From Bisporella sp. PMI_857 (lineage: Eukaryota; Ascomycota; Leotiomycetes; Helotiales; Helotiaceae), in assembly GCA_021307315.1 (NCBI GenBank), contig JAJSPD010000002.1:620001-684000 (forward strand): a stretch of 64,000 nt of DNA. Reading direction: 5' to 3'. Of the stretch, positions 22,844 through 36,399 are shown in pieces; the stretch's first letter is position 1; each line of letters starts with the position of its first letter. The notes beneath the pieces are model-generated. The model was not told the DNA's origin. It made no database searches and saw only the letters and a list, made by a program, of their open reading frames with translations. A program made the position numbers and the translations under genes.

Positions 22844-25800
22844 CGTGGTTCGTATGCCTAAGTAAGACAGTGAAAACGACTGATCTTACTGCACGTTTCA
22901 TTTGCAAAGCCTATTGTTGAAATAAGACCGCATCCTGAGGCTCCTTCATGATTACTGTGACCTCAAGATCCTACTCTAAGAAGCGCATATACCGCGTCAC
23001 ATGTTCACCTAAACTGTCAATACTCTTACTGCCACTGCTACTTTGCTTGCTAACGTCATAACGCCTAAACAGACCGTTAGGCAACTCCCTGTCTCAGCCC
23101 TGCCAAGCAAGATTGTCTTGCCGTGTGCGTCTTAGCGCCGGCTACGTAAATATCATTTCGGTAACCGGATGCGCTCAGAGTGACTGACCAGGCTTCACAA
23201 GATCTGGGGAAATCAAAGACGTGGGGTACACTTTGAGGGCGGAAATTGCTCACCCTTGAGCTCCACAGTGGTTGCTTATAGCGTCGGACAAGACACATCA
23301 TCTCTGTGTTGTCAGGCAAGCATAGGCTCGACGCCTATTACAATAATTTTTTTTCCTGGCGGGATGCAGCCGGCGAGCAGTATCCACGGCCAGGAAATCT
23401 ACAGAACAGAAAGCCGTACCGGACATCGACAGCCGGTTAAATCTATCATTATTCCAAATAGCGACTGCGAGTTGGCGACTGCTTGAAAACTGGCCAAGCC
23501 ATGCCCGTCTGTCAGATAGTCGACAGGGTAGCTGGGTGTGCCAACAGTGACTTCGGTCCTGCGAGAACTCCTTTCGCTACTTTCGTGAAACGCAAAGGTG
23601 TGATTATACGTGATACCACCTTCTCCCGGTCTCACTGATTGCAAGCTGCCTTTGACACGTAACATCTAAAGTAGGAAATACCGTGATTAGCACCGTATCG
23701 ATATCACCAAAACCCGAACCGAAAACAGCTCGGATGCAACAATGGAGAGCACCCAAAATTATACAGGCAACGGTGTGCTGGTATCCCTATCACCAAGTGG
23801 GCAAAAGAGACCCGGACTGCTACAAGGACACCTTTTTTTTTTTTTCATTGCGTTGATGGCATGGTCGCCGAGAGTTCAGCGACTAAAATATTTTCGGTGT
23901 CATATGTTGACAAACAGCTTCCGAATGGAGCGTTGGGCCAATTCGCTATACACTTAGACCAGTGTCTTGTGAGAATAATTTTTTCGTGATTTACAATCAA
24001 CAAGGGACGCCTATGCGGCACAAAGTCCGTAAGTCCGACTCCGAACTGAGTGGGCTCTGCTTACATTGGCAGGATGGCATAAGATATTATACTCTTAGCG
24101 AAGCTAGCTCTAGGGAAATGGCGAGCAACATAAAGCGATTTAATCAATCGTAAAAGCCGATGGCTTGGTTGCTCCGGAGGATAGTCCGCGGAAGAAAAGT
24201 TTGAATGCAAATGCGGAGGTAATTTCTGAATGATGTTTGAGGCATATTTTGTAGATACAAGCTCATATGCTTTGTGCATGGCTTGTTGCTATACGAGCGG
24301 ATGAGTAAAAAAGACAGTCATCGGCTTGCAAATAATTTTAAAGAATAAATGTACAATACATAAAAGGAAACTATCATGTGATCCAAGTCTCGCAGCTCTA
24401 TATACCTATATTCTCAGCCTCACGAGCAGACATCCGAATGGAGGCACAGGACTACACCATGCTTCCGAGACCACAAAGAGTCTTCAAGAAAGTCAAGGCT
24501 TGACTTTGTTTGCTTTTGATGCTAGAACACGAATGCGAAATGATGCATAAGCAACCACCGAAAATGGCATGACAACGTTTAAGTATCAAAGTAGTATATA
24601 GGTCAGGCCGCACAAGATGTAGGGCCGTAGGGCCGTCACTAGTTCTGTATCTCTGAGACACCGCTCTATGCTGCCAATGTTCAATGTTGTATTTTGTACA
24701 GACTAAACGGTGGTGCCAATCATACGAGCTATAGCGTGTAACGCAACCCATCTACGAAGGACGAACCGTTCTGTCGGTAACCTTTCCCGCCTCAAGGGCG
24801 GTGACGATGAAAGGCTATTGACGGGCGGACACAGGCAGAAGGCGCGCATCTGACGCCGTGGAGCGGCACGGGGATGAGTGGTCGATGAGATACGATCAGA
24901 TGGTGTCACAAACTAGTTGCAAAACTTGGACCCTCTCGGACTGCTCATCCTATAGAAAGCATTATTCTCGGAGTTAGTCTCTGATGACTGCATATACTAC
25001 TGTTGTCATCACCATATTTATTGCAAGATCTGCAAGCTTGAAATTTAAGAACTTTGGTGGCAAGTTCGGAACGAGAGGTGATATTCAGCCACCGTTTGTC
25101 AAGCCATTGCTGGAATATGTTCACGATATCGAATAACTAATCTGATGCGGCTTGCTGCCACTGGATTCACTTTACATAAGACGAATATAGAGCTGGGGCT
25201 ACAAGCTGACTCGTCGACTAATGTGATGTCTGGATAAACGGCGTCTGGGGACTGGCCGCGAGAATGAAGAAGTTGCTGGCACGCGGAACATAAAAAGTCC
25301 TCGACAGAGACACTTGCCCGCTAGGCATTCAATCGTATGTTCTGACTCCCATTCTAGTGGACCATGACTGAAGCATGGATCTCATGGGCTGAATCAAGAG
25401 TAAGCACTAGAGCGAACTTGAACCTTGAAGCGAAGGGTTCCGTATGCAAGGCTGCCAAAGAGGACAGTGACGAACTTAGGATAGGATACTGCAATAAAAG
25501 GCAAGCTCTAGTTATGACGAAGAATAAAGGCCACCCCCCGAAACCAGCCGCACTTTCACTGCCTGTTTGAAATAGTTTTGGCCTGACCAGTATGGGAGCT
25601 CCCGCAAGATCTGATCAGCGGCTATTGATTTGTCTACCAGGATCATTGGCGAGGTATGCAGTCACGCCAACCAAGCTCAGTACAGGAGTACATCCATGCC
25701 CGAAATGTTAAGCATGGGGAGACGGCCGATAAGACGGGAAAAGTAGATCATCAGATGCGATGCTGCAGTCAGCACAATCCCCGCGAGCCATGTTAAGCTG

Positions 25801-26171
25801 CATTTCAGTCCCTCAGGCTCATAACGTGTCCAATTATCTGAACATTCACCACGGCTTCAGTACCAGAATAGGTCAACTTCGCGTTATTCGTCAAAGCATC
25901 CGCGCAGGAAGAAATCACTTCAACTGTATTCCGTATAAGGGTAGGCTGACTGTATCGACTATCGCTCAACGAATTATACATCGGTGTTCAGTATAACGAG
26001 AGTATTTAGATTTAGATTGATCATTGACTTGTGAACGACTTCCACCGCGGTTGCTTTATTGGGAGGCTGGATAAAGAGACACCCGAAGTCACATGATCAA
26101 CCCCAGAAATGAATATCTTATGATTCCGGTGCTCCAACAGGTGGGAAAGAGAACTCTCTTGTATTGAAGTA
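22844..26171. other. intergenic, convergent 3' ends (3.3 kb)
   Basis: Lies between YVH1 (+) and VFA1 (-). Only short frames of 60-99 codons are present, none with recognisable content. There is a T13 run at 23833-23845. No transposon ends or tRNA seen. Confidence 0.5.
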
Positions 26172-26819
26172 TTAAGGGAGATCTTTCGGAACTTGTGGGA
26201 ATAGGTTTGGGTTGTTGAGGCGCTCTCGATTCCGCTTTGCAACTTCCGCCTGTCTTTTCTTGTCAATCCGTTGTTGATAGAACATCTTCTTCAGAGCAAA
26301 GATACGAGGCTCCTCCTCTTCGGTTGGTGTAGCAGTCACGTCGAGTTTCTTCTGTATAGTCGTAAGTTCGAGTAACGCGAGGCAGCTATTTGCACTGTAA
26401 GATCACACCTTTTCTTCAGACTTCTTCTTTGCTAACTCATCAGTCTTGCCATCCTTGTCATTATCCTTGTCTTTGGATTTCTCCTTTTCTTTGTCCTTCT
26501 CTTTCTTCTTCTTCTGTTTCTCTTCAAACTCCTGCTTGACTCGTTCCACTTCGGCCTCCATCTCTTTCTTTTTCTTAGCCACTATCGCTGCTTCATCGAT
26601 GATGGGACTACAGAATCCACAATCTTTAAGATGACCAGGACAAACGTAGAAGAAATCCTGGGTCCGTCAGAACACACTTGGACTTAGTTGTATGATGAGA
26701 TTGACCTTGTTCTCAGGCGTCACAAGCACACTGGTGCTGGGCTTGTAGCATATCTCACATGCCTTTGAAGCAGTCTGAGCGACTTTACGATGCGCGTAGA
26801 CATTTGGAAAAGATGCCAT
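26172..26819 (-). CDS. VFA1: Vps4-associated protein 1 homologue (VFA1)
   Basis: Exons 26819-26706, 26657-26409 and 26351-26172 (introns of 48 and 57 nt) give 180 residues. The N-terminus carries the Cys-rich module of the Vfa1 family: ACEICYKPSTSVLVTP, then KDFFYVCPGHLKDCGFCSPI, whose paired cysteines and histidine suggest zinc binding. A long, highly charged helix follows (EMEAEVERVKQEFEEKQKK and repeated KEK/KDK units). The C-terminal FALKKMFYQQRIDKKRQ resembles a MIM-type Vps4-binding helix. In yeast Vfa1 binds the AAA ATPase Vps4 and stimulates it in endosomal ESCRT-III disassembly; the role is inferred from family. It starts head-to-head with argininosuccinate lyase, 399 bp apart. Confidence 0.88.
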
Positions 26820-27218
26820 GTTGAGCAATGAGTCCATAAGGAGCCCTCAGCTTCTTGAAACCGCTGCCCGATAACTTTGTCCAACTTGCACGAGGTTGGT
26901 TCAGAGTGAGGCTGAGAAGAGGTCCAGGCTATACGGACTGCCAAAAGTAATGTGCTGGTCATAATGCTTATTTTGGTCGTCATACGAGTACGGAGTACAG
27001 TATGGACCTATCAGTCAATACTTAGCACAAGGCTGAGCTGCATGATCCCTGCCAGCCGTTGCCGGAGCTCGAATAGATATTTTCTAAAACATCATCTTTG
27101 TATCATAACATTAGAAAGGCTTGATAACGTAGAGATCATTCGAGTCTCAACACAGCAGCTATACCGTTGATTCATCACTCGTCTCTATAACTCCAATACT
27201 AACACAGCAATCCTAATC
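26820..27218. promoter_or_regulatory. bidirectional promoter, VFA1 / argininosuccinate lyase
   Basis: 399 bp between two divergent start codons. It contains a short inverted motif GTACGGAGTAC at 26988-26998. I do not find a perfect TGACTCA (Gcn4/CpcA) site, which would be expected for general amino-acid control of the arginine gene; partial matches only. Confidence 0.6.
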
Positions 27219-29062
<1,844 letters not shown>

Positions 29063-29415
29063 GTTGGTGACGGTTGATGAATGCTGTGGTGAGCGAACAC
29101 ATGAATGATAGTATGATAATGAAAATGCTGCAGGAAAGGTGTGGCGATATTCCAGACCAAAAGTTTGTTTAGATTACGGAGCTGGAGTTTGCCAGTATGT
29201 AGAACCCTAATGGCAAGAATTAAATGGATACCAATTGCAAGACAGTAACTCGTGGAACAGCTTGTTGTGAGGCCTCTCTCGCCCTTGTGCATTTTGGATT
29301 CTATATTTCCTGGATGCTGAGGTCCATCTATAATTGCAAGGCGGAATTGACCCATCCCATCATGATTACAATGCATTTAGACGCGGCCCCAAGCTCCTTA
29401 TTATAAAACACAGCC
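29063..29415. other. intergenic, convergent 3' ends
   Basis: 353 bp between the stop codons of argininosuccinate lyase (+) and UFD2 (-). It serves as 3' untranslated and termination sequence for both. Nothing else seen. Confidence 0.6.
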
Positions 29416-32400
29416 CTATCCCTCGGTAGTATCCATTGTCTCGGCCTTCACAGCAGCAGCTTTCGTGGCTTTTGATTTCGCCCGCATTTCCTCCTTCCAG
29501 GCTTGGATTTCCGCCTTGCGCTCCGCATCCGGGATCACATCTTCAATCTTCAAAGGCGTCCTATTGAACGGATCATGCGGATCGCTCAACAAGTGGCTCT
29601 GGATTGTGCTTCGATCGATCGTGATCTTGCTTATCGGTAAGATGACAGGGTCCTCCATCAATGTGAATAATAGAGGATCCTGGAATGCGTCTGGGGGCTC
29701 TCCGAAATCCATTTCTTCTTGGTCCTCGACCTCTTTGGCGACCTTGAAACGGGCTTTCAATTTCTCGAATAAAGATATGTCTTCTGGTGACTTAAGGTTG
29801 TATTTAGTGATGATGGCGGTAGCGTTGTCGAAATTGGCGGGCTTATAGGAACGTCCATCTCGTGCGACAGCACTAATAAAGGTCTCTCCTTTGCCAAGGT
29901 TGAGATAGACTAAGCATGTCAGTATCTATGATATATAAAAGACCTTTGCATTAGGCAAAACATCTTCATCAGCAAGGTGAGAGAGGCTTACTCTCAATAA
30001 ACTCCCCAAGAAGTACCTTTGGCCGCCAATGGTACTTTTCTGGATTTTTAACCTTTAGATTACGTTGATTAGATCCGACGATTTTGTCAAGGGTATAATC
30101 AAGCATGGCAGCAACCTATAACGATGATGATGGAATTAGGAATGCTATAGCAATAGTATAGTCAAGATGCAGCTTACTCGGTCGACGATCTCGGGCATGG
30201 TAAACGAAGCGCTAAGGTTCTTGCTGAACAATACCATCATCGCCATTGTTTCATTTGTCAATCTAGAATCGCTTTAGCATTTGCCGGTCTTACTAAGTTC
30301 AGCAAGCTTTCAGAGACATACTGCATATATGATTGTGCTTGTCCCTCCAGAGTCGCGAGTTCTTCTTCTTTCTTGGTTCGCTCTTCCGGCGGTAGTTGTG
30401 GCGCTTCAGGGGCTAACTCTTGTTCAAGATCATGAATCTTGGGGAATTTACCGAGCGCTTCATCCAAAACATATGTCGCATCATTCAATAAAAGGTTGAC
30501 AAATTTGAGGAAGAACTGGGTATTGACCCTGCTTTCCTGCTGAAGGCGTTGCTTGTAGATGTCATTAGACCAGATAACCTTTATTACCTGGAATATCTCA
30601 TATCGAATGTTGAATTTATCGTAGAATTGGCTACTGGCCCCGGTAGACTCCGCTTCAATGTAAAACTTCAGCAAGGCGTGAAGAAGATGGTCATTGGCGA
30701 ATTTAGACCCAGTCAAAGCATCCCCGATAATTCCTTTGGTGCGATGGTAGACGGGCCAGCTTCCGTGATACAGTAAGGTGACAAGCTTTGCCTTCAGGAA
30801 TGGGTTCTTAATATACTCTGAGTTAGTCAGAAACGTGATGCACAAAGCAATCAACTCATCGCTGACTGCAGAAAGCATAATATCTGGGGCCCATCTCGAG
30901 ATGAAAGTGAAGTTTCCTAAAATATCTTCAAGGACATACTCTGGCAGATTCTTGAACGCGTCTGGTTGTGTAGCAGGTAGAGGAAGCTGGATAGATTTAT
31001 CAGGAGTATAATCAGAGCGGGTTGTTACTCGGAGCAACCAGACGGTTACATATCTCATGAACAAAAGAGACTTTGTCTGCATTACTTTGTCGAGGAGGAC
31101 ACCATCGATAGCAAATTTCAATGACATTGCCTTGTTCACCAAGTTTGCATATTGTGTTACTTGTGCCTCGAATCTGGCTGATAACACTGGGTTATTAGCA
31201 AACTTCGGCCGCTCTGCCTCCATCTCCGCAAGCTTGCCAGAGAAATATTTGATTTCTCTGTCGAGAGTCTTCAGTTTCGCGGACGCTGCCTCACTGCCAT
31301 AATGATGGGCTGCGAGGGTCAAGAAGAACACTTCTGAGATGAAATTAGATGTTCCATCAACCTTGTTCGCATAGAACTCATCGGATTCGTTCTGGTCAGC
31401 ATTCAGCTTCGTCTCATCTTTGATATCGATACGGGGACTCCGTCTCAGATAATCAACCTCGATCCGCGAAACCTTGGTGAAGGTAGTATCCATGAAAGGT
31501 TCACAGAGCCCATCTAAAACCACAACGACATTCATCATGAATCCGTCGGAAGCTACTACTTTTTCGTCCACTTGCATCGCACGCCGCTTGTGGTTCTTGT
31601 TCATTATGGTTGCGAACCAGTCCAGGGTTCTATTTCTTGACGAAACATGGGCCTTAATGAAACGATTAGTGATATCTAGCAGATCACGTTGATGTGTTTG
31701 TAGTGTCAACCGCAGCGCTTCTTGTGCTGCTGTGACGTTTCTCTTATCCATAGTCTTTGGAGAAGAGAAGTATTCCTTCGTCACCTGTGGTTGAAGTGGT
31801 GATATCCTAAAGAATGGACCAAGAATAGTAGAGAACTCTATCTCATTTCCTTCTAAGTCGTCCTTTACAAAGCCCTCATTCGCAGATATGCCAATCACAA
31901 TTGCATTGAATGTTGTCAATTTCTTTAGAGCTTCGACGTAAGGCTTGTATGCATCGTTCATCGTCAAGCTAGCAAGCTTGGAGCTTAATTCACCAGCAGA
32001 CTTTGCAATCATTTCCTTCACGGTATCATCTTCATCGAATCGGGAGACAAGGTCCGTGAGGAAATCAAAACCTATGGAATCCAGTTATTCATAAAATGCA
32101 TGTAATTACGGGAGTGCATGTGCAGCAACGCACATTCCGCAGCAGGTCATCATAGAATAGTCGGATAATACTTACAAACGCCTCTTTCATCTCCATGGTC
32201 AAAAAGTAAATATGGCACCAAGGAATCCGTTGCAGAATTTGGCTCACGTCCAAATAGCTGTGGAACCTCAACACTGAAAATGCAGTTGCTCACACATAAC
32301 CGCTTAGCCTCTTTCAGTATCACATCTTTCTGGCTCGCACTACATATCAGAATTAGCAATGCCTTCCTTCGGAAAAGCAGAAGTTTTCCTTGGCTTCGTC

Positions 32401-33199
32401 ATCCTTTGGTGTGTATAAATGGTAACGTACTATCCTCGTAAAGCTTTAGTCTGCTTCACAACTCTTTTGAAACATGGCAAAAGGTAGTCAAGCGGCGGCC
32501 TCGTATGTGGAATCGCTGAAACCGCCTCAACAATTGCAGGGTCCAGTTTATCTATAGATAACCTGACAGGAGCATTTTCTTCCTCGAGCTCTTGTCTCAG
32601 ATTTGGGAGATACGCGAGTCTGTGGTTCGAAGAATCTATCCGTTGGTTCGGATCGAGAGTGATGCGAAAGATTTGGCCAAGTATTCGATGCTCCCAACCT
32701 AGACAGATCAAGATCAATATTCGTATTCCGCAGACCAGTATATAGTCCATGAATTGTAACATACTACTTATATCCTCTTCTGCCGGTGTACTGCGTGCTG
32801 AAGGCTTTGATGAGGTCTGTTGTACTGTATCAGTCTGCTTTCGCTTCAGCGAGTTTGCAGCTAAACTTGAGCTTACACTGGGTGTACTCGATGTGGCTTC
32901 AAGTTTGGCGAAGGGATTCTCTGAGGACGGAGTTGATGCAGCTGCTGCAGGTCGGATATTGATCTTTGGTTGCGCTTTTGGTGCTGGCTGCGTTGGCTGC
33001 GCTGGCGGATATGGCGTCGGCTCATTCTCACTCTTTGGCTTCTCATGACCAGAGAGCTTCTCCATCCGTCGACGGCGAATCTAGTTCGCCAACTTGTTAG
33101 CTACAACCGTTCTGCCTGCAACTCGAATAGACTAACTTGGTCCATTTTATCCTGATCTGGTGCGTCTGGAGGGGGAGGGGGCTGCTGTTCGTCCGCCAT
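29416..33199 (-). CDS. UFD2: ubiquitin conjugation factor E4 (UFD2), U-box protein
   Basis: Eight exons (33199-33137, 33080-32765, 32698-32431, 32339-32176, 32071-30322, 30262-30178, 30115-29992, 29909-29416) give 1087 residues, in the range of fungal UFD2. The N-terminus has a Pro-rich linker (QQPPPPPDAPDQ) and a Ser/Ala-rich region. The UFD2 core begins at SSWEHRILGQIFRITLDP and includes YLPNLRQELEEENAPVRLS, LKEAKRLCVSNCIFSV and NLKVKNPEKYHWRPK. The C-terminal U-box (residues about 1000-1070) reads DAFQDPLLFTLMEDPVILP then DRSTIQSHLLSDPHDPFNR. UFD2 extends ubiquitin chains on substrates handed over by Cdc48/p97 in the ubiquitin-fusion and ER-associated degradation pathways. The short donor choice at 30321 (GTATGT) restores the conserved SYMQLTNETM; reading through would hit a stop. 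Confidence 0.95.
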
Positions 33200-33755
33200 T
33201 TTGATACTGAGATATGATTGATCAAAAGTGGTCAAGATAGAAAGTAAGTAAAAGTATGGTGGAAATGGTAGCCTCGTCGAACCGCACCTAAGTGACGTTG
33301 CCAGGCTTATCGGCTTTAGCGAGGCGATGGGCTTTCTAATCAGTTGCAGGGGGTTCGAGCTCTGGAAACTTCTATTTACAATTTACCTTGTTTGCAAGTG
33401 AAAAAAACTGAGTCGATTCAATAAGATGGACAGGTTGGGAAGGGTAAACAACAATTGTTGTTCGTATGATATTAAAATAGTGTAAGAGACACTAACTGTT
33501 ATGGCACACTTTTGAGAGGGTATGTCTCATCAGAGACTATTGACTCAGATGACTACAGATGGGCCTCAAATCCTGATGATTCAGAAAGACCAGTTATAGC
33601 CTTCGAAAAGGCGACTTATTTGTATGCAATGTACCATATCGTTATGATTTATTTTCACGAAAATCGCTAGGAGTCCAACCTAGTCCTATGATGAAGACAC
33701 CATGAACGCCGTGCTATTACAAGGACTCATGTCCTATAATATGAACTGTGAAATC
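33200..33755. other. intergenic, UFD2 upstream region
   Basis: 556 bp holding the UFD2 promoter and the 3' end of the J-protein gene, both on -. No clear TATA. No coding signal. Confidence 0.5.
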
Positions 33756-34873
33756 TCAAAGGTTACGTGCCCCTCCCATGCTGTCCAACTTATCGCAGTT
33801 TGGTAGCTTCATGGTCCTCGCTTGGTGCATCTTGTCGGCATCTTGTAAGAACCAGCCTGTAGCCTCATCCACAAGGCGTTGTCTTGCAGAGATCTCTTCT
33901 TCACACCCGATTTTCAGTTGCTGAATATAATTGAGCTCGGCTTTTCGATCGAGCTGAGTTAGCTTATGCGGAGACCACCCGTCTAATTCTGCTTTGTTGG
34001 TCCAGTAATCCACCTTTAATCTGGTCGTGAGGCGATGATTAGTATGCGGCGCAACTGGACCGTCGAATCGCATTGACGGCCCAGCAGGTTCTGATGCTCC
34101 AGAGAATATAGATTGGAGAAGTGGTATAACGAAAAGGATCAAGAGTGGTAATAAACCAATGATAGTGGACATCACACTTGTTGGCTGCTCTGGTGTATTT
34201 GGGTCTCGCGGCCGTCTTCGTGGTCTTGCACCACCAAATTGGTGGACTCTGATTCCGGGACCTCCCCCCATGTTAAAGACAAACTGTGGACCGGCATCAA
34301 ACATACCACCACCTGTAGTCATTTAGCGATATTTCACGTAGAAATCCTCTCAAACTCACCAAAGCCGCCACCACCAAAGAACCTATTAAACATTTCTTCA
34401 GGGCTTATCTCCTGTTCCCACCCAAACCCTCCTCCCCCACCACCTCCTCCCCGACTCGCACTCGGCGTCCCTCTTGAAAACGGATTCTGCTGCGGCGCAC
34501 CCCTTCCAAATCTACTATCTGGATCGCCGCCATGCCTATCGTATTGCTTCTTCTTGTCTGCGTCGCCTAAAACTCCAAACGCCCTGCTGACCATCTTGAA
34601 AGCCTCATCCGCATGTTCGTACCCATTCTTATCAGGATGTGTTAACAGACTCAATTTCCTGTATGCCTTCTTGATCTCTGCCTCTGTGCATGTTGTTCTA
34701 ACTTCTTCTAATCCTAGAATCTCGTAGAAGGCTGTCGGCTGGCATCGCCTTACACGTATGACGGCGGCTTTTTGCTCAACTGTGTATTTCCGCTCCTGGT
34801 TTCCTTGATTGTGCTCGCGCGACTTTGCTCCTCCAGTAGTCGGATTTGCGCCTGAGGCGGTAGCGGCAGGCAT
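33756..34873 (-). CDS. HLJ1: ER membrane J-protein, HLJ1 / DNAJB12 type
   Basis: Two exons (34873-34360 and 34312-33756; 47-nt intron) give 356 residues. The J domain (about residues 46-112) starts TAFYEILGLEEV and contains the essential HPD at 79-81 (LTHPDKNG) and DKKKQYDRHGGD. A Gly/Phe-rich segment with a run of eight glycines follows, then GGMFDAGPQFVFNMGGGPG, a single hydrophobic membrane span (STIIGLLPLLILFVIPLLQS) and a C-terminal DUF1977-type domain. This order (J, G/F, TM, DUF1977) is that of yeast Hlj1 and animal DNAJB12/14, tail-anchored ER proteins whose cytosolic J domain recruits Hsp70 for ER-associated degradation. It lies on the same strand directly downstream of the small-protein promoter and upstream of UFD2, which works in the same pathway. 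Confidence 0.92.
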
Positions 34874-35266
34874 CGTGTTTTAGCAGGGCAAGGACAATGT
34901 CGGTGGTCCAAACTTAACTTTAGATGGAAATGGTCCTCTGTATATAAATTGCATGCGAATTGGAAAAGCAGTTGGTTGATTAATGAAATGTTATGGCCAC
35001 GAGGCTTGCGATGGACGCAAATCAGGCAAGCAGGGATTGGTCCCTGTAGAATTTTTGAACTGGCATAAATCATATCCAAGGCAGCATGTGATTGGCTGGA
35101 TTGTAGCATACAATGACGACTTTCTTAGAGAACAATGTTAATTATTTGAGGCCAGTATCAATTCATTATCAGTAGCAAATTCGTTTCTACTTGCAATTTC
35201 GAAAACATTTCATTGCACTCACGAAGTTTGATTGCACTTGTAGCTCAACCAAGTATTTATTTCCAG
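34874..35266. promoter_or_regulatory. bidirectional promoter, HLJ1 / small conserved gene
   Basis: 393 bp between divergent start codons. A TATATAAAT-like sequence lies near 34939-34947 and could serve the J-protein gene. No heat-shock element is clear. Confidence 0.5.
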
Positions 35267-35748
35267 ATGTCGACAACAAGAGAAGAAACCATCAAAGATG
35301 CCAAAAAGACAGCACTATCCTATGGTCAGGACTGGGGGAGTAAGTCTTCTACAATTAAATATTGCTGAAGAATATCTTTAGGTCTAACAGTAAATCAGAA
35401 TCGCCACTCCCTCCGATGATCTTAGCAACACTTGTTACAGCCCTTCACGCACGCCCCTTTCAAATAGTGCCCATGATCTTCCCACCTGTCCTACTCTTCA
35501 GCACCTATCTCAACCTCTCAGACTTCACAATCGACTCCGCGGGTCTTACCGCAGCTTGGTCCGGGTTATATCTGTTACTTGCGCGGAGGAGGAAGGTTGC
35601 TGGTGCGAATTTCAAGGCGAGACTGGGGAATAAATTTGGGGCGAGGGGATTGACACGGGTAGGCGCCATGAGCATTGCCGGACTGAATGTCCTTGGATGT
35701 GGTGTCACTTACGCTTTTGGGAAAAGGAAGGATGAGGAAGTTATTTGA
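35267..35748 (+). CDS. small conserved fungal membrane protein (140 aa), Aim19-like?
   Basis: Exons 35267-35339 and 35399-35748 with a 59-nt intron give 140 residues. The acceptor at 35398 (AATCAG) was chosen because it alone keeps frame and yields DWGKSPLPPMILATL. There are three hydrophobic stretches: LPPMILATLVTALHARPF, FQIVPMIFPPVLLFSTYLNL and a C-terminal VGAMSIAGLNVLGCGVTY, with a basic ARRRKVAGANFKARLG loop between. It resembles small fungal proteins sometimes annotated as altered inheritance of mitochondria protein 19, but the match is from memory and weak. A membrane location is supported by sequence; the organelle and function are not known. Confidence 0.75.
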
Positions 35749-36399
35749 TGATTGCATGAAGCGAGCCGAGGACTGGTGTATTGAAAAAAATGTATGATAT
35801 GTGCATGTTTAGACGTCTAGGAGGGAGAAACCTAGTGATATGAAAAAGAGTAGATCAAAGTACGTAATGTATCATAAACATGTCAGAACTAATAGGAATC
35901 CACAGCTACTGAACTTTATACTACAGTCATACAAAGATACCACTTTCATCTAGAAAGTAATCTGGCGCATACAACTTTATATATCCATTTTCCGGCTGCC
36001 AACACCATACAGCTGTTGGATCTGTGGCTTAGGAGGAACGACCTGGAGCGATTTTGGGAAACAGAGGTGGTTTGACGGTATGAAGTCAGTTTTTCTGACA
36101 TTATGACTAGTATACAAATTATGTAATAGCTGAACACTCTTTGGATGCAATGCTTCTGTAAGCCGATGCTATTTACCAACCATAGAACTCCATTTGCGTC
36201 TGGGCTCTGCATGTATTGACGAATTCTACACCCTACCCAAACGCCATTTGCCATCTTTCCAGAAGCCAAGAAGAAATAGCACTGCTAATTAAGCGACGAT
36301 TAGGGTGGCCTGCCTTCCAAAGCAAGAATAGTAGTAAGCCAAATCAGGAGAGCAGCCTAGATGTTAAGACAAATATGTCAGTAATTACTAAAGTATAGC
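35749..36399. other. intergenic, convergent 3' ends
   Basis: 650 bp between the small membrane-protein gene (+) and the SIW14-like gene (-). A 107-codon frame on - (35946-36269) has no recognisable features and is probably 3' untranslated sequence or chance. Confidence 0.5.

Noticed and set aside
34239..34727. 162-codon proline-rich plus-strand frame
   Set aside because: It is the reverse of the glycine-rich segment and J domain of the HLJ1-type gene.
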